Shown in pieces: positions 1-12,500 of a stretch of DNA of 64,000 nucleotides. Each line of letters opens with the position of its first letter. The stretch's first letter is position 1. Source of the stretch: Thermoflavimicrobium daqui (GTDB taxonomy: Bacteria; Bacillota; Bacilli; Thermoactinomycetales; Thermoactinomycetaceae); assembly GCF_003313465.1 (NCBI RefSeq), contig NZ_KZ845673.1, forward strand, positions 40,486 through 104,485. Direction: 5' to 3'. Under the pieces are notes generated by a model. The model saw nothing but the letters and a program-made list of their open reading frames with translations, was not told the DNA's origin and did not search any database. The position numbers were made by a program, and so were the translations under genes.

Positions 1-147
1 ACCGTGATCGGAAAACATTGGCGTATTCCACTTGATTTGCGGTTTTAAGTTTGGAAATTTATTAGCAACCCACACCAAAATTTCCTCTATTCGGTCGCGG
101 TGGTCGGGGTTGTCGATACCTGCTAAATATTTTTCAAAAACTTCCAT
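1..147 (-). CDS. YdhG/Fra-like DUF1801 protein, 5' part only
   Basis: The first 49 residues of a minus-strand protein are visible and the gene runs off the window edge. It starts [17 protein letters not shown] and contains an IKWNTPMF motif. This matches my memory of the Bacillus DUF1801/YdhG family, whose B. subtilis member is a frataxin-like iron chaperone. GGAGG lies about 8 bases before the ATG at 147. Family assignment is from recognised sequence; the iron role is family knowledge only. Confidence 0.8.
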   Translation of the reverse strand, partial: MEVFEKYLAGIDNPDHRDRIEEILVWVANKFPNLKPQIKWNTPMFSDHG

Positions 148-376
148 GCCTTCTTCCTCCTTCGATGTTAAATTTGAATTTCCAGCCTTATAGCAATTTG
201 TAATTAAGGGCAAAATGCACCATTGTCTCTTCTTCGCGTAAAATTGAATGGAAAGCCTAACGGGTTATGTTTCCTATCGCAAAAATCATCACTAACATAA
301 TAAGTTTAGTGTGGTCTTATATTTCCTCTAACACTTTTTTAAGATCTTCGACCTAGCTCCCCCAACCATATTACTC

Positions 377-466
377 GTCGACTTTATTTCGAATCGTTGG
401 AAAAAGCATTTATTTGAGGATGACGGTACAATCAATCATCATTATTATGAAACAGTAAGAACCTAG
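377..466 (+). pseudogene. Tn3-family transposase (TnpA) internal fragment
   Basis: This frame reads VDFISNRWKKHLFEDDGTI followed by NHHYYE before a stop. Tn3-family transposases carry a very similar block (RW..H....DG.i.RhYYE). Neither a start nor the DDE catalytic region is present, so it is an orphan fragment. Other Tn3 pieces occur at 3.9, 20.9 and 33.1 kb. Confidence 0.5.
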
Positions 467-521
467 AAAATGAAAATAAATACGTCCCTCCCCTTTTAAT
501 TATAAAATATAAATAGAATAA

Positions 522-713
522 GATATAGACTGTTTATTCTTAGAGCTAAGTTCTAGAATTTATATATATGATGTAGACGTTGATCTGATTTATGCATATG
601 CTTTGCAACTTGCGAAGGACTATTACCGAACCGACTCTAGCGAAGACACACTCCAAAAAATTAGAGATATACTCCAAATCATCAAAGGTAGAATTGCGAT
701 AAATAGAATTTAA
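522..713 (+). pseudogene. Open-frame remnant of unknown origin upstream of rph
   Basis: A 63-codon frame without a convincing start codon ends 16 bases before rph. Its last 40 residues (LIYAYALQLAKDYYRTDSS onward) look helical and coding-like, but I do not recognise the family. An imperfect palindrome, CTTTGCAACTTGCGAAG at 601-617, lies inside it. It may be a broken C-terminus. The rph promoter must lie in or before this stretch. Confidence 0.3.
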
Positions 714-729
714 AAAAGGTGGGAATTGA

Positions 730-3330
<2,601 letters not shown>

Positions 3331-3406
3331 TTTCTGAATACGTACAGATTTAACATACTTACGTAAGAAGTCTCCCGCTTCTATAAGAGGTGAGATGAAT
3401 GACACG

Positions 3407-3457
3407 TCAGACGAGGGAGGTAGTTTTTTTTCCTCTCTCGCAAGTCTGGCTATTTTT
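3407..3457 (+). terminator. Likely rph terminator
   Basis: An imperfect stem pairs CAGACGAGGGAGG with CCTCTCTCGCAAGTCTG, followed by TTTTTT. It lies 77 bases after the rph stop. The loop is T-rich and the stem has a bulge, so strength is uncertain. Confidence 0.45.
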
Positions 3458-3578
3458 TCGTTTTTCAGAATCGTTTTTTGCCTATTTATTTCACCTTGAT
3501 GTATAATAAAATGGCTGATTTCAGACATGTCCTGTCTGCAAGAAGAGAAAAAAGGTCTCTTCTAGAAACTACCGTTGT

Positions 3579-3734
3579 TCCTGTGGGTATTAAGAACATC
3601 GAGACACACATGGAGCGAGAAATATTTTAGCCAAATCGCTCTATGGAGCGATTCAGCATCTCGATGTTTTCACAAAACAAATGTATCTACGGATCGCTAA
3701 GCGAGAAGTAGTAGATGGTCTGTTCCGACCCTAG
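3579..3734 (+). pseudogene. TnpB (IS200/IS605 family) C-terminal remnant
   Basis: The frame reads SCGY, an in-frame stop, then EHRDTHGARNILAKSLYG and ends ...REVVDGLFRP before a TAG. The second half of a TnpB zinc ribbon and the RuvC-III motif (D.HGARNIL) are recognisable. Nothing of the RuvC-I or -II parts precedes it, so the gene is dead. It leads directly into the conserved element-end sequence at 3674-3893, as expected for a TnpB gene that overlaps its right end. Confidence 0.65.
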
Positions 3735-3893
3735 TACATCCCTTTTGTACCTGTTGCTTACTTAGGAATCCAGATGACTATCCGATCACTTCGATCTAGT
3801 ATCGAAGGCAAACCCTTCGATACGTGAGAGCTTCTTGATTCTGATGGTAAGAAACTCCCACATCCTAGCGTTAGCGTAAGTGGGAGAGGTTCA
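3674..3893 (+). repeat. IS200/IS605-type right end (omegaRNA-like), copy 1
   Basis: About 220 bases are repeated in inverted orientation at 35732-35952 with only scattered differences. Both copies end with a hairpin built on CTCCCAC/GTGGGAG around GCGTTAGCG and then GAGGTTCAT, typical of IS605-family right ends. The coding frames in both copies are broken, yet this segment stays similar, consistent with the 3' part of a TnpB guide RNA and transposon end. RNA function is inference. Confidence 0.6.
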
Positions 3894-4056
3894 TTAGTAA
3901 AACAGTAAACACTAATCGACTTGCTCCCATTTTATTTCCAATAAGTTGCTTTTCAACGGGAACCAATCCAAAATGTTCTAGTAGCTCATTTGGATTCCAA
4001 TTCGCTTCATAAGGTTCTTCCCCCAATCCAACCACCTTCAAAGAACTGTTGACCAT
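3894..4056 (-). pseudogene. Tn3-family TnpA N-terminal (DUF4158-like) fragment
   Basis: The minus frame reads ANWNPNELLEHFGLVPVEKQ then LIGNKMGASRLVFTVLL. Tn3 transposases begin with a DUF4158 domain of this pattern (EELleHftL...E..li.nKrGatRLgFavLL). It ends exactly at the IS605-type end, which probably truncated it. No start codon with a ribosome site is visible. Confidence 0.5.
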
Positions 4057-4290
4057 GCATCCCGATAGCGCGGAGAAAAAGGTCGCTGTCTACCTGTTTG
4101 AATCGTCCCCGAAGAAAAAATACACCGATCGTGGCATTCGGAAAATCCTCAAGAAGTATTCCGATCAGGCTGGCACAGTTCAATCTATTTCGCCGCATAA
4201 GTTGCGTCACTTCCTGTTGACATGGCTCAAGAAACAAGGCATTGAAGATGCACTCATTCAGCCTCATTCTGGACATACAAGCCATCTTCT
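4049..4290 (+). pseudogene. Tyrosine recombinase C-terminal fragment
   Basis: The frame contains YTDRGIRKILKKYSDQAG and SISPHKLRHFLLTWLKKQG, then DALIQPHSGH. The HxLRHF box is the H-x-x-R catalytic motif of phage-type integrases, and SGH is the third His box. The first Arg region and the Tyr nucleophile are missing, so it is a fragment. It abuts the Tn3 piece head-on, making this a junction of several broken elements. Confidence 0.6.
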
Positions 4291-4506
4291 CTTGGTGAAT
4301 CTTCTACAAACTGGGAGACAAAAACAAAATCAGTTTCATTTATGCGTTGGATGTAATAGTCGCGATTTTGATTCAATTCATGTGTAACATACTTCTTGAT
4401 AAAATAATTTAGGGCGTTTTCAGCATCGTTCGTTAAACAAAATAATCTTTATATACTTCTTCTGTATAGTAGTGATTGTTCGTCACCAGATCTCTTTTTT
4501 GCACAT

Positions 4507-4529
4507 GAAAAAACTGGCCTTTCGGCCAG
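4507..4529 (-). terminator. Rho-independent terminator of the MerR-SRPBCC operon
   Basis: On the minus strand CTGGCCGAAAGGCCAG is followed by TTTTTT. It lies 33 bases past the stop of the last SRPBCC gene. Confidence 0.8.
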
Positions 4530-4561
4530 CACGTGATCTCACAGAAAAGGTACTTAGGTTC

Positions 4562-5032
4562 TCAGACGGACATCTTCTTCAAATACGCTTCGAGCCGGTC
4601 AAGATTTTGCTCGTTGGCTGGAGCTGCGATTTTCTTGATGGCGTTGAATACGGCAGCGTTTTCGAAAAGCTGACGCCAAGTCAGTCTGGTTTTGCCACCA
4701 AGATCCTCGAAGGTTACCGTGAGCTGATAATGGGGTGCACAAAGATGCCGCAGCACGATCCGTTCAGATCCAATTTCGACAAATTCGCTTTTGTTGGGAT
4801 AATCGACTCCGTTCGGTCCATGCATCACAAATTCCCATATCCCTCCCGGTCGTAAATCAAATTCGTGAAAAGTGTTCGTAAACCCGTTCGGACCCCACCA
4901 CTGCGCCAAATGCTTGGGTTTTGTCCAGGCTTCGTAAATGAGAGCAGGGGATGCATTCATCACCCGCGTTGTTACAAATTCGTATTCTTGCGCAGCGCTG
5001 ATTTCGTTGTTTGTCGCACGGTTTTCCGTCAT
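4562..5032 (-). CDS. SRPBCC (AHSA1-type) domain protein 1
   Basis: A 156-residue START-like fold protein. It has the family opening VTTRVMNASPALIYEAWTKP, LAQWWGPNGF, and a C-terminal helix RLEAYLKKM. AHSA1-type proteins form a hydrophobic pocket; in Bacillales they are often uncharacterised partners of small regulators. GGAGGAGG sits 7 bases before ATG. It is the last gene of a MerR-SRPBCC-SRPBCC operon, 30 bases after its paralogue. Ligand unknown. Confidence 0.85.
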   Translation of the reverse strand: MTENRATNNEISAAQEYEFVTTRVMNASPALIYEAWTKPKHLAQWWGPNGFTNTFHEFDLRPGGIWEFVMHGPNGVDYPNKSEFVEIGSERIVLRHLCAPHYQLTVTFEDLGGKTRLTWRQLFENAAVFNAIKKIAAPANEQNLDRLEAYLKKMSV

Positions 5033-5062
5033 GCCCGTTCCTCCTCCACATGTTAAAATAGG

Positions 5063-5503
5063 TTAGCCGATCTCCAACTGCACACCCAGCTTGTCCAGCA
5101 TCTCTTTGGTGCCGTGCTGGCGCTGGGCTGGCGTATCGTGGTCGTCCAGGAAGACGCCTTGCTCGGTGAAAATCAGCTTTGTGCCTCCGCCCTCTGGCTT
5201 GAACTCGACAGTCGTTGCGGAAACGGAAATCCGCGTTTGGTCCATATCCAAAGTATAGGTGTAAACGATGCGCTCGTCCGGCACAATGTCATGGTACCGG
5301 GCATCGAACGTAAATACCGGTCCGCCGGGAGGCCCTCCTTGACTGCTTTCTCCACCGCCGACACGGAAGTCAAACTCATCCGCTTTCGAAAACCATTGCT
5401 CTTTCAGGCGAGGGTCCGCCCAGTAAGCAAAAACCTTTGCCGGCGAGGCTTTATACACCCGTTCGACGACGAAAGTGTTATGAATGGCAGATCGTTCATT
5501 CAT
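5063..5503 (-). CDS. SRPBCC (AHSA1-type) domain protein 2
   Basis: A 146-residue protein with the same fold as its downstream neighbour: VERVYKASPAKVFAYWADP, KEQWFSKADEF, FTFDARYHDI and a C-terminal amphipathic helix. GGGAGC precedes the ATG by 8 bases. It starts 6 bases after the stop of the MerR reading frame, so it is co-transcribed with it. The pair probably arose by duplication. Ligand and substrate are not deducible from sequence. Confidence 0.85.
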   Translation of the reverse strand: MNERSAIHNTFVVERVYKASPAKVFAYWADPRLKEQWFSKADEFDFRVGGGESSQGGPPGGPVFTFDARYHDIVPDERIVYTYTLDMDQTRISVSATTVEFKPEGGGTKLIFTEQGVFLDDHDTPAQRQHGTKEMLDKLGVQLEIG

Positions 5504-5508
5504 GATTT

Positions 5509-6014
5509 TCAGCTCCCTTGATTTGATTCGTCGGCATCCTTGTCAAGGAAGTCGCCCAGCAGGTCCAGACAGTGCTCCCAAGTCATCCGACGTTCGAGGA
5601 TCAATTTTTCATGGCTCTTTTTCATAATTTTCAATAATTTTGTAAAATCTTCGACCGTCACAGGTTGTTTCAAATGCATCAGATTGGATATATTTTCCAA
5701 TTTGGCCAAAAGCTTTTGCTGCATACGGATAGTTTCTTTCAGACGGGCGATTTGCAGCGACACGATTTACAGCGCCGACTGAAATGCCCGCCGGTTACTA
5801 TGGACTTAATCTCCTCCAGCGATAAGCCGAGCTCTTTTAACGACAAAATTTGCTGCAATCTTGACAGATCGGCTTCGTTATACAGCCTGTGCCCCGAATC
5901 GGAATGTGCCGACGGAGAGAACAGACCGATCTGATCGTAAAACCTCAATGTTCGTATCGTGAGTCCTGTGAGCTTAGCAAGCTCTCCCACTTTCCAAATC
6001 CTCTTCATCATCAT
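5509..6014 (-). pseudogene. MerR-family regulator, broken by frameshift
   Basis: The first frame (from 6014) gives a typical MerR head: WKVGELAKLTGLTIRTLRFY, DQIGLFSPS, then EEIKSIVTGGHFS. It then runs into a foreign-looking Arg/Cys/Lys tail. The expected coiled-coil continues in another frame from about 5763 (SLQIARLKETIRMQQKLLAK ... FLDKDADES). In that frame an in-frame TAA also precedes the coil, so at least two lesions separate head and tail. Either the regulator is inactive or the head is made alone. A sequencing error cannot be excluded. Its promoter has the MerR-type 19-base spacer. Confidence 0.7.
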
Positions 6015-6044
6015 TTCCTTTTTGATGCGATCCGTTTACCAGTA

Positions 6045-6080
6045 ACTATACTATAAAGCATGACGTTACGTCACGTGCAA
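6045..6080 (-). promoter_or_regulatory. MerR-type promoter with 19-base spacer and operator
   Basis: On the minus strand -35 TTGCAC and -10 TATAGT are separated by 19 bases, and the spacer contains the palindrome TGACGTAACGTCA (6061-6073). Over-long 19-base spacers with a central palindrome are the hallmark of promoters activated by MerR proteins. It drives the MerR/SRPBCC operon. Confidence 0.75.
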
Positions 6081-6514
6081 GTGTTAAAATGCAGTTGCCC
6101 TCCAGCCGACAGAAACACGTAGATTTAAGTTACTGGTTTGCGAAGATATTTCATGCAATGAAGATGACTTTCTGCGTAATCTATTGCATTAAACAGTGGA
6201 TATATACCTATAAATTAGGCACAAACCTGTTTTCTTGATTACCTAACTAAAGAAGCACCAATATTTTTGCAGTTGACTTTGCCCATAGGGTAAGGTGTAT
6301 AAAAAATTGAACAAAGTATCAATATTTAAAGCATTTTTCCGTATAAAATAAGAAAGCCGTTGTAGTGGCAGTACTTTGGTATTATCAATATTTGTCTCAC
6401 GGTGTTTTTGAAAAAGCCGCCATTTTCTATTACAATTAACCGCTAGTTGAAAGCTCACGGTTTCATAGCAATGACTGTAAAACATCACGCTAAGAAGTAT
6501 TTTAGTTACAATTC
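6081..6514. other. Gap without a supported gene
   Basis: A 102-codon minus frame (6243-6551) exists but has no ribosome site, unusual composition and overlaps the GNAT stop; I do not call it. Nothing else recognisable was seen. Confidence 0.5.
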
Positions 6515-7462
6515 TCAATATAGCTCCGCTAAATTCCATTCCATTAACCATTGTCCAGACTGTTTCTTATACCCCATTCTTTGATTAATTGCTAGCATGG
6601 CTTCATTAGCTGATAGATTAAACGTTCGGAGATAGGCAATCTTTCTTTCATAAGCAAAATCGGAAGCGATATATTTTAAAATAGAACCAATTCCTTTTCC
6701 TTGGTATTCGGTACATACTGCTGTAAATGCATTTCTCATTTCTTTTTTATGGACACGTCTTAATACAGTCATACCAATCCACTTTTCCTGATCTTTGGCT
6801 ATCCAGATACTATCTTCAGAAACCCCACGATTAGGCGATAGAATGTATTTAGCAACATCAATTGCTAGATGATCAATTCTAATGAATTGTGGATTTTCTT
6901 GACATAATTGAAGATATAGGCGACATGCTCTCTCCCATTTATCTAAGCTCTCTTCATTAGCTAAGTTTCCATATTGAAGTCCGTCCAACATGATAGGAAC
7001 TTTTGACAATGAATATCTGGGACGATAGTCTTTCAATCGGAGAATAGACTCAACTTCATGTGCTTGCATTTTAAAGCCAATTCGCTCTGCCCATTCTTTT
7101 GATATAGGCTCTGTGTCTAAAATAAATGTCTCTAAACCATTTGGTTTTTCTCTTTGAATTAAGGACCATAATCTATCCCAAATCGCCTTACCATATCCTT
7201 TGTTACGATGGCTTTGGTCTACCTGAATGGTAGTTATTAAGTATCCTTCACGTGATCCAGGACGTTTCATTAAATGCCCATAAGCAAGAATTGAATTATT
7301 TTCTTCCAAAACATAACGACGAAAATAACCAAAATGCTTTGCATTCAAATCAAGGGCTTTGAATTGTTCTAATGACATTGGTGTACCCCGCGATTGATTA
7401 TAAATACTTAGTATTGATTTAATATCTTTATTTTGATAGGGGCGAATAATAAATTTTTTCAT
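6515..7462 (-). CDS. Tandem GNAT-domain N-acetyltransferase
   Basis: A 315-residue protein with two GNAT folds. Domain 1 (about 1-150) has the acetyl-CoA motif IQVDQSHRNKGYGKAIWDRL; domain 2 (about 160-315) has VCTEYQGKGIGSILKYIA (Q/RxxGxG/A). I moved the start to the ATG at 7462 because AGGAGG lies 5 bases upstream; the longer frame has no ribosome site. The acceptor substrate is unknown; two-domain GNATs include aminoglycoside and mycothiol acetyltransferases but no specific signature is visible. Stands alone between hairpins. Confidence 0.85.
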   Translation of the reverse strand: MKKFIIRPYQNKDIKSILSIYNQSRGTPMSLEQFKALDLNAKHFGYFRRYVLEENNSILAYGHLMKRPGSREGYLITTIQVDQSHRNKGYGKAIWDRLWSLIQREKPNGLETFILDTEPISKEWAERIGFKMQAHEVESILRLKDYRPRYSLSKVPIMLDGLQYGNLANEESLDKWERACRLYLQLCQENPQFIRIDHLAIDVAKYILSPNRGVSEDSIWIAKDQEKWIGMTVLRRVHKKEMRNAFTAVCTEYQGKGIGSILKYIASDFAYERKIAYLRTFNLSANEAMLAINQRMGYKKQSGQWLMEWNLAELY

Positions 7463-7521
7463 AATTACCTCCTGTAACATAATAAGTCGCTTTTTTTGCT
7501 CCCAAGACACTCGTTATAAAA

Positions 7522-7553
7522 TAAGATTTTAGCCTTATAAGACTAAAATCTTA
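7522..7553. promoter_or_regulatory. Hairpin in the GNAT 5' region
   Basis: TAAGATTTTAG and CTAAAATCTTA form an 11-base perfect stem with a 10-base loop, 60 bases upstream of the GNAT start. It could be an operator or a leader hairpin. Confidence 0.4.
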
Positions 7554-7580
7554 TAGAAGTAATTTTCAGTTTGAAGACAT

Positions 7581-7619
7581 AAAGAAAAAGACCATTTAAT
7601 TAACTAAATGGCCTTTCTT
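7581..7619. terminator. Bidirectional hairpin terminator
   Basis: An A-rich left flank, the stem CCATTTA/TAAATGG and a T-rich right flank (CTTTCTT) form a symmetric terminator-like hairpin between the TetR and GNAT genes. Confidence 0.5.
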
Positions 7620-7856
7620 CGAATAAATCTAGTCTCGCAATGGGATCCATTAAGCGATCAATATAAATATATCTAAATTTTATCACATTTGCTAAGCATT
7701 TGTAAATAGTTGGTTGTCAGTGGTCTTCATCTTATCGTGGCAGCCACTGTACTATGGATTACGATGTATTGACTAATCGATTTTTACTGATCAGTCCATC
7801 GATAATTATTTTACTCCAGAAAAGCTTCCTATAATTGAATATTAATATGAAAACAT

Positions 7857-8453
7857 TTAAAAGGTCGGCGGGTTACAAAACTCACTAACAATCTGCTTTT
7901 TTATTTCTTCTATAGGAAACTGCTGTGGATAGGTAGATATCATCAACATGATCCCTTGAAGCGTGGATGAAAAGTATAACGACCGTTTCCGCGGTTCTTT
8001 TACTCCTAGTTTTTCAAATATCTCACATTGAAACTCAAACTGTCTGGCGTTCTCTTCAATAAGAAAACGGCTGTATTTGATTAACTCATGATCTGCTTCA
8101 GGTTGCGTTTGCAAGTGCAGATAGAAACGGAATACTTCCGGCTTCTGGTAGACATTATCGATAGCGCCCTCTATGATATGCTTGAGTTGATCCGCTGGGG
8201 TCTCAATCGCCTTTGCATGATTCATGACTTCAATCAGTTCTCCCACTCTGGCTTCAACCATTGTCGCTAGAAGTTCTTCTTTTCCTTTAAAATAATTGTA
8301 AAGCAGTCCTTTAGATATGCCAGCTTTTTCAGCAATGTCGCTAATAGAAGTCGCATGATACCCCTGTCTAATGAACAATTCCAAGGCAGCGTTGCGAATA
8401 TTCTCTTTGGATAGCTGACGAATGCGCTCGTTCTCTTTTGGTGTTCTAGGCAT
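7857..8453 (-). CDS. TetR-family regulator
   Basis: A repressor of about 198 residues. The N-terminal HTH is clear: NIRNAALELFIRQGYHATSI, SDIAEKAGISKGLLYNYF, KGKEELLATM. The C-terminal ligand domain is variable. I prefer the ATG at 8453 (MPRTPKENER), about 10 bases after GGAGG; two upstream in-frame ATGs are too close to it. The gene overlaps the stop of the preceding alpha/beta hydrolase, so the two are translationally linked. It probably controls the TTGACT/TAAAAT promoter at 9249-9277, which holds an imperfect palindrome. Confidence 0.9.
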   Translation of the reverse strand: MPRTPKENERIRQLSKENIRNAALELFIRQGYHATSISDIAEKAGISKGLLYNYFKGKEELLATMVEARVGELIEVMNHAKAIETPADQLKHIIEGAIDNVYQKPEVFRFYLHLQTQPEADHELIKYSRFLIEENARQFEFQCEIFEKLGVKEPRKRSLYFSSTLQGIMLMISTYPQQFPIEEIKKQIVSEFCNPPTF

Positions 8454-8461
8454 GGCAATCA

Positions 8462-9211
8462 TCATTCCTCCATAAAATCTATAATATGGCGATACAAATC
8501 TTCAGGATGAGTTAACGTGACCATATGATCTGAACCATGGATTTCTACGATTCGAGCGTCTGAGTGCTTTCGAAAATAGTCAGCGACACGAAGGTTATCA
8601 GGTAATTCCTCTGTACCAATTATAAATAATGTTTTAACAGTCAACTCTCCCAGTCTTTCGGCTGCCAAGGGTTTCGGCCAAATCATTTCAAAAGCTGGCC
8701 AATTCCATGTCCGTTTGATATGGTGTCTAAGCATTTGCTCAGTCAGATCCTTGTGAGGACTAGCCTGAACAGCACGATACAATGGGGCGCTTTGTGAAAT
8801 CTCAATCATTTTATCTATGTCTGGTGCAGCCGCATTTATCTTATTCATGTATTCTACAAACTCCGATGAATAGTTAAACCCTGACAATGCTGGTGCTATT
8901 AAAACCAATTCGGATACGTATTCAGGATATTCTAATGAAAAGTCTGTTGCAATCTGCCCTCCCATGGAATGTCCGATCAAGGTGACCTTATGAATGTTCA
9001 AATGATCTAGGAGATCTTTCAAATCTTCCACACAATTAACATCTCCTACTGGATCTGGTGATTTCCCGGCTCCGCGCCCGTCAAAAGTAACAACCATGTG
9101 ATGTCTTGCTAAAAGTGGCGCAACAAATGTCCAGTCTCGCAAATCAGCACCACCACTGTGAATCAGAACAACAGGGTGCCCGTTTCCATGAACCTCGTAA
9201 TACAAATCCAT
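8462..9211 (-). CDS. Alpha/beta-hydrolase fold protein
   Basis: A 249-residue hydrolase with the nucleophile elbow GHSMGGQIA, an oxyanion segment LIHSGGADLRDW, a catalytic Asp region and a late His (GSDHMVTLTHPEDL). GGAGGGG lies 6 bases before the ATG at 9211. First gene of a two-gene operon with the TetR regulator, so its substrate is probably related to the TetR ligand. The substrate (ester, lactone or other) cannot be told from sequence. Confidence 0.85.
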   Translation of the reverse strand: MDLYYEVHGNGHPVVLIHSGGADLRDWTFVAPLLARHHMVVTFDGRGAGKSPDPVGDVNCVEDLKDLLDHLNIHKVTLIGHSMGGQIATDFSLEYPEYVSELVLIAPALSGFNYSSEFVEYMNKINAAAPDIDKMIEISQSAPLYRAVQASPHKDLTEQMLRHHIKRTWNWPAFEMIWPKPLAAERLGELTVKTLFIIGTEELPDNLRVADYFRKHSDARIVEIHGSDHMVTLTHPEDLYRHIIDFMEE

Positions 9212-9248
9212 TGAAATCCCCTCCATCATTTTTTAACTATTTAATATT

Positions 9249-9277
9249 ATTTTATTATTGAATGAATGTACAGTCAA
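9249..9277 (-). promoter_or_regulatory. Promoter and likely TetR operator
   Basis: Minus-strand TTGACT (9272-9277), 17-base spacer, TAAAAT (9249-9254). TGAATGAATGTACAGTCA (9259-9276) is an imperfect palindrome covering the -35 and spacer, well placed for repression by the TetR protein of the operon. Confidence 0.6.
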
Positions 9278-9336
9278 TAAAAACTAATTAGGCGGAGGGA
9301 GCATCCGTCAATTTTGGTATCACGAATACAAATAGA

Positions 9337-9378
9337 AAAATGACTTGAGGCTACAAACATAGCAACACAAGTCATTTT
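9337..9378. repeat. Hairpin related to the miniature-element centre
   Basis: AAAATGACTTG and CAAGTCATTTT are perfect inverted repeats around a 20-base loop. The same AAATGACTTGA...TCAAGTCATTT core occurs in the miniature elements at 26730-26872 and 30682-30773. Here it may serve as a terminator between the P450 and hydrolase transcripts. Confidence 0.55.
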
Positions 9379-9555
9379 ATGTCTATACATGATATTCGAG
9401 AAGGACCCACTCATATTCATCCTGTGCATCGGTGATAGATAACTAAGAATATAGCCTAAGAGCGATTTACAGCTTGCATGTCCAAAATAAGGGGACTGAA
9501 TGCATTAACGTAAGTTTTCACCAAAAAATGGGTACTTCCCCTATATTAACTGTTT

Positions 9556-12500
9556 TTAAATACCTGTCCAAACATCTTTCGTATAGCTGCCATTTAACTG
9601 AAGGTTTTCCAACCACTTTTTCGCTTCCTGTTGTCCAACTCCATGCACAGACTGATACGATTTTTGTAACATCGTCTCCACATCTGGAGCCATTTTACTG
9701 CCATCTCCGCATACGTATAAACGTCCTCCATGATCCAACATATCGATGACTTTCTGTGCATTCTGTTCAATTAAATGTTGAACATAGGTCTTCGGTTTTC
9801 CTTCTATGCGAGAAAAAGCCGTAAAAACCGTGACGATCCCTTCGCGTTCATAATGCTCTAGTTCCTCACGGTATATAAAGTCCTTTTCGTTACGACAACC
9901 AAAATATAGATGTGCTTCTCCTAACTTTTTTCCGTCCTGTTTAAGAGCCGCTCGCGCTTGAAGAAAACCTCTAAACGGTGCCACACCTGTTCCAGCTCCA
10001 ACCATGATGATGGGCGTTTCATAATCATCTGGGAGTTGGAATCCAGATTCCGGCGGACGTATAAACATGATAATATCTTCTCCTAGCTTACGTTCAGCTA
10101 AGTAGTTCGAGGCAACCCCACGATACTCCCCTTGTCCACTCCGAGCGGGGCTACGAACCACTCCTACAGTAATACTGGCACGTTCTGCTTTTATCCGAGG
10201 GGAACTGGATATCGAATAATATCTGGGTTTTAGTGGAGGTAAAAGCTCCAAGAACCGTTCAAACGGTATTTCGCATGCTTCATATTTTTCAACAAGATCA
10301 AGCATCGTAATCCGTTTCTTTAATATCTGTTCTTCGTAGGTTCCCTCCTCTAACAAAATTTCCAATTCACGCTTATGCGGAGGACAAACAGTGAAAGCAG
10401 CCACTTCACGTATTTGGGCGCGAGTTGCAGCTTCCTGCAACTCTACACTATAGCTCAAAAGATCTGAAAGAGATACGGGTCGATCCAAAGGCAGATGGGA
10501 TGCACTGACTCCACTTGCTGTCAAAATCACTTGATCTTTTCCACTCAATCCAAATCGTCGTAGAGTGCGGTTGACATTCTCTTTACTGTTTCTTGGAAAG
10601 ACTCCAAGGTGATCTCCTTCCTGATACATAATCCCTTCTGGTAACTCAATCTCAATATGCCGTGTGCTTCGTTCGCTACCAGACTGTTGAAGTTCGCGAT
10701 TTTCCATCACCGTTCCGTGAACTGCATGATACGCTTGTGCGAGGGGAGTCTCTGCAAAGCCACTGACAAATTGAATGTTGAGTGTGCTCCGTTCTTTCTC
10801 TGCATTTTCGTTTAGTTTTAAGTCGAACGTCTTTATCGCATCGGTCCACATTTGACTTTTCCATGCTTCAAGCTGCTTTTCGAAGTCTCCACTCGCATCG
10901 GCCTCTCCGCGAGGAGAAAATCTTGTCGCTCCTTTTTCGGCGAGCTTCTCGTCGATGTATCTCGGTACCTCTTGATACGTCGCAGCCCAGTTATGATCTC
11001 CACAGCCAAATACCGAATAGGTAACTCCTTGAAGTTCCTCAGGTTCAACTTGTTCCAACCATTGAACGAATTGTCGTGCATTGCTTGGAGGCTTTCCATT
11101 ATAGGAAGAAGTGATAATTAATAAGGCACCTTCTTTTGGCAATTGGCCTAACCGATCATTTAGTGTAGCCACTTCACTACGAATACCGTGTAAACGGGCA
11201 ATGTCCGCCAGTTCTTTTGCAATCCGCTCTGCCGTTCCCATATTAGAACCGTAAAGAACCAGTAACGGTCGATTATTCACGCCAATGATGGACACCTTCT
11301 GTACTTGATTTTCCTGATCAGGAGCACTGGCAGCGTCTTCTTCAGGTTTGATCGTAAATGAATTGGCTATTTTCTTATCCCGCAATTGGACACGTATCTT
11401 AAAATCATCTGGCTTCAGCGTTAGTGTTTGTTTTACTTTCAACTGATAGTTCATATGATCAATCAATTGAAAGTGTTGAAGGATCATACTAAGGACTAAA
11501 GTCGCTTCGTGAAGGGCAAACTGCATTCCGATACAAGCTCGTTGTCCATTCCCAAAGGGTTTATACGCATGGTTTGGAATTTTAGCAGGATCTTCGAACC
11601 TTTCAGGTCGGAATTGTTCTGCATCTTCCCCCCATGCTCCTTTATCCCGATGAAGTTTAGGTAAAATAATAGAAACGACTTCCCCCTTTTTAATAGGATA
11701 TTTTCCTCCAATCATGGTGTCTTCCTTAGCAAAAAGATTAAATTGAGGAGCAGTCGGCCATAAACGTAAGGATTCATTTAGAATCATTCGTATATATTTA
11801 AGCTGCAAGACTTGTTCATAGGTTGGAACTGAATCCGTTAACACGCGATCCACTTCTTCGTATGCCTTTTTTAATACATGAGGATTCTTTAGTAAAAAGT
11901 ATATGGAAAAGGATAATAAACCACTCGTAGTTTCATGTCCCGCGATTAAGAAGGTAATGATTTGATATCGAATATTTTCATCATCTAGTAGTTCTCCTGT
12001 CTCAGGATCTTTTGTACTTAACATACGGGCAAGCAAGTCAATTTCCCCTTGATCTCCCCTTGATTTCCGATCCGCAATAATTTTGTCTACCAACGAAAAC
12101 ATCGTTTGAATATCATGCTCGAACTGATGTTTTGTTTTTAACATCAACCTATTTTGAATCGGAAGTCGATTACGATAGTGCATAGCTTCATCCAGTGAGC
12201 GAACCATACTAACAATAAAAGGATTGGGTGTTTCTCTGTAGAAACTGTTGAAACGATAGTTAAATCCACATAATCCAATGGTATCCAGAGTGAGTCTTGT
12301 CATATCCTCTGGAACGTTGATGCTTTCGTCTGGATTCAACCTAGCCCATTTTTGAACAAGCTGCAAAGCGATATCTACCATCATGTCATGGTACCCTTTC
12401 ATGGCCTGTTGGCTAAATGAGGGCATCAGAATATTATGCGCTTTTTGCCAATTTGGTTCTTCCGTTAGACTTGTGAATAATCCGTCTCCAGCAAAATCAC

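Noticed and set aside
601..617. Imperfect palindrome as a rifamycin-associated element before rph
   Set aside because: It does not match the published element as I remember it and lies inside a coding-like remnant.
6243..6551. 102-codon minus-strand frame
   Set aside because: No ribosome site, overlaps the GNAT gene end, no recognisable motif.
10676..11121. Small frames inside the P450 gene
   Set aside because: They lie within the CYP102 coding frame and have no independent signals.
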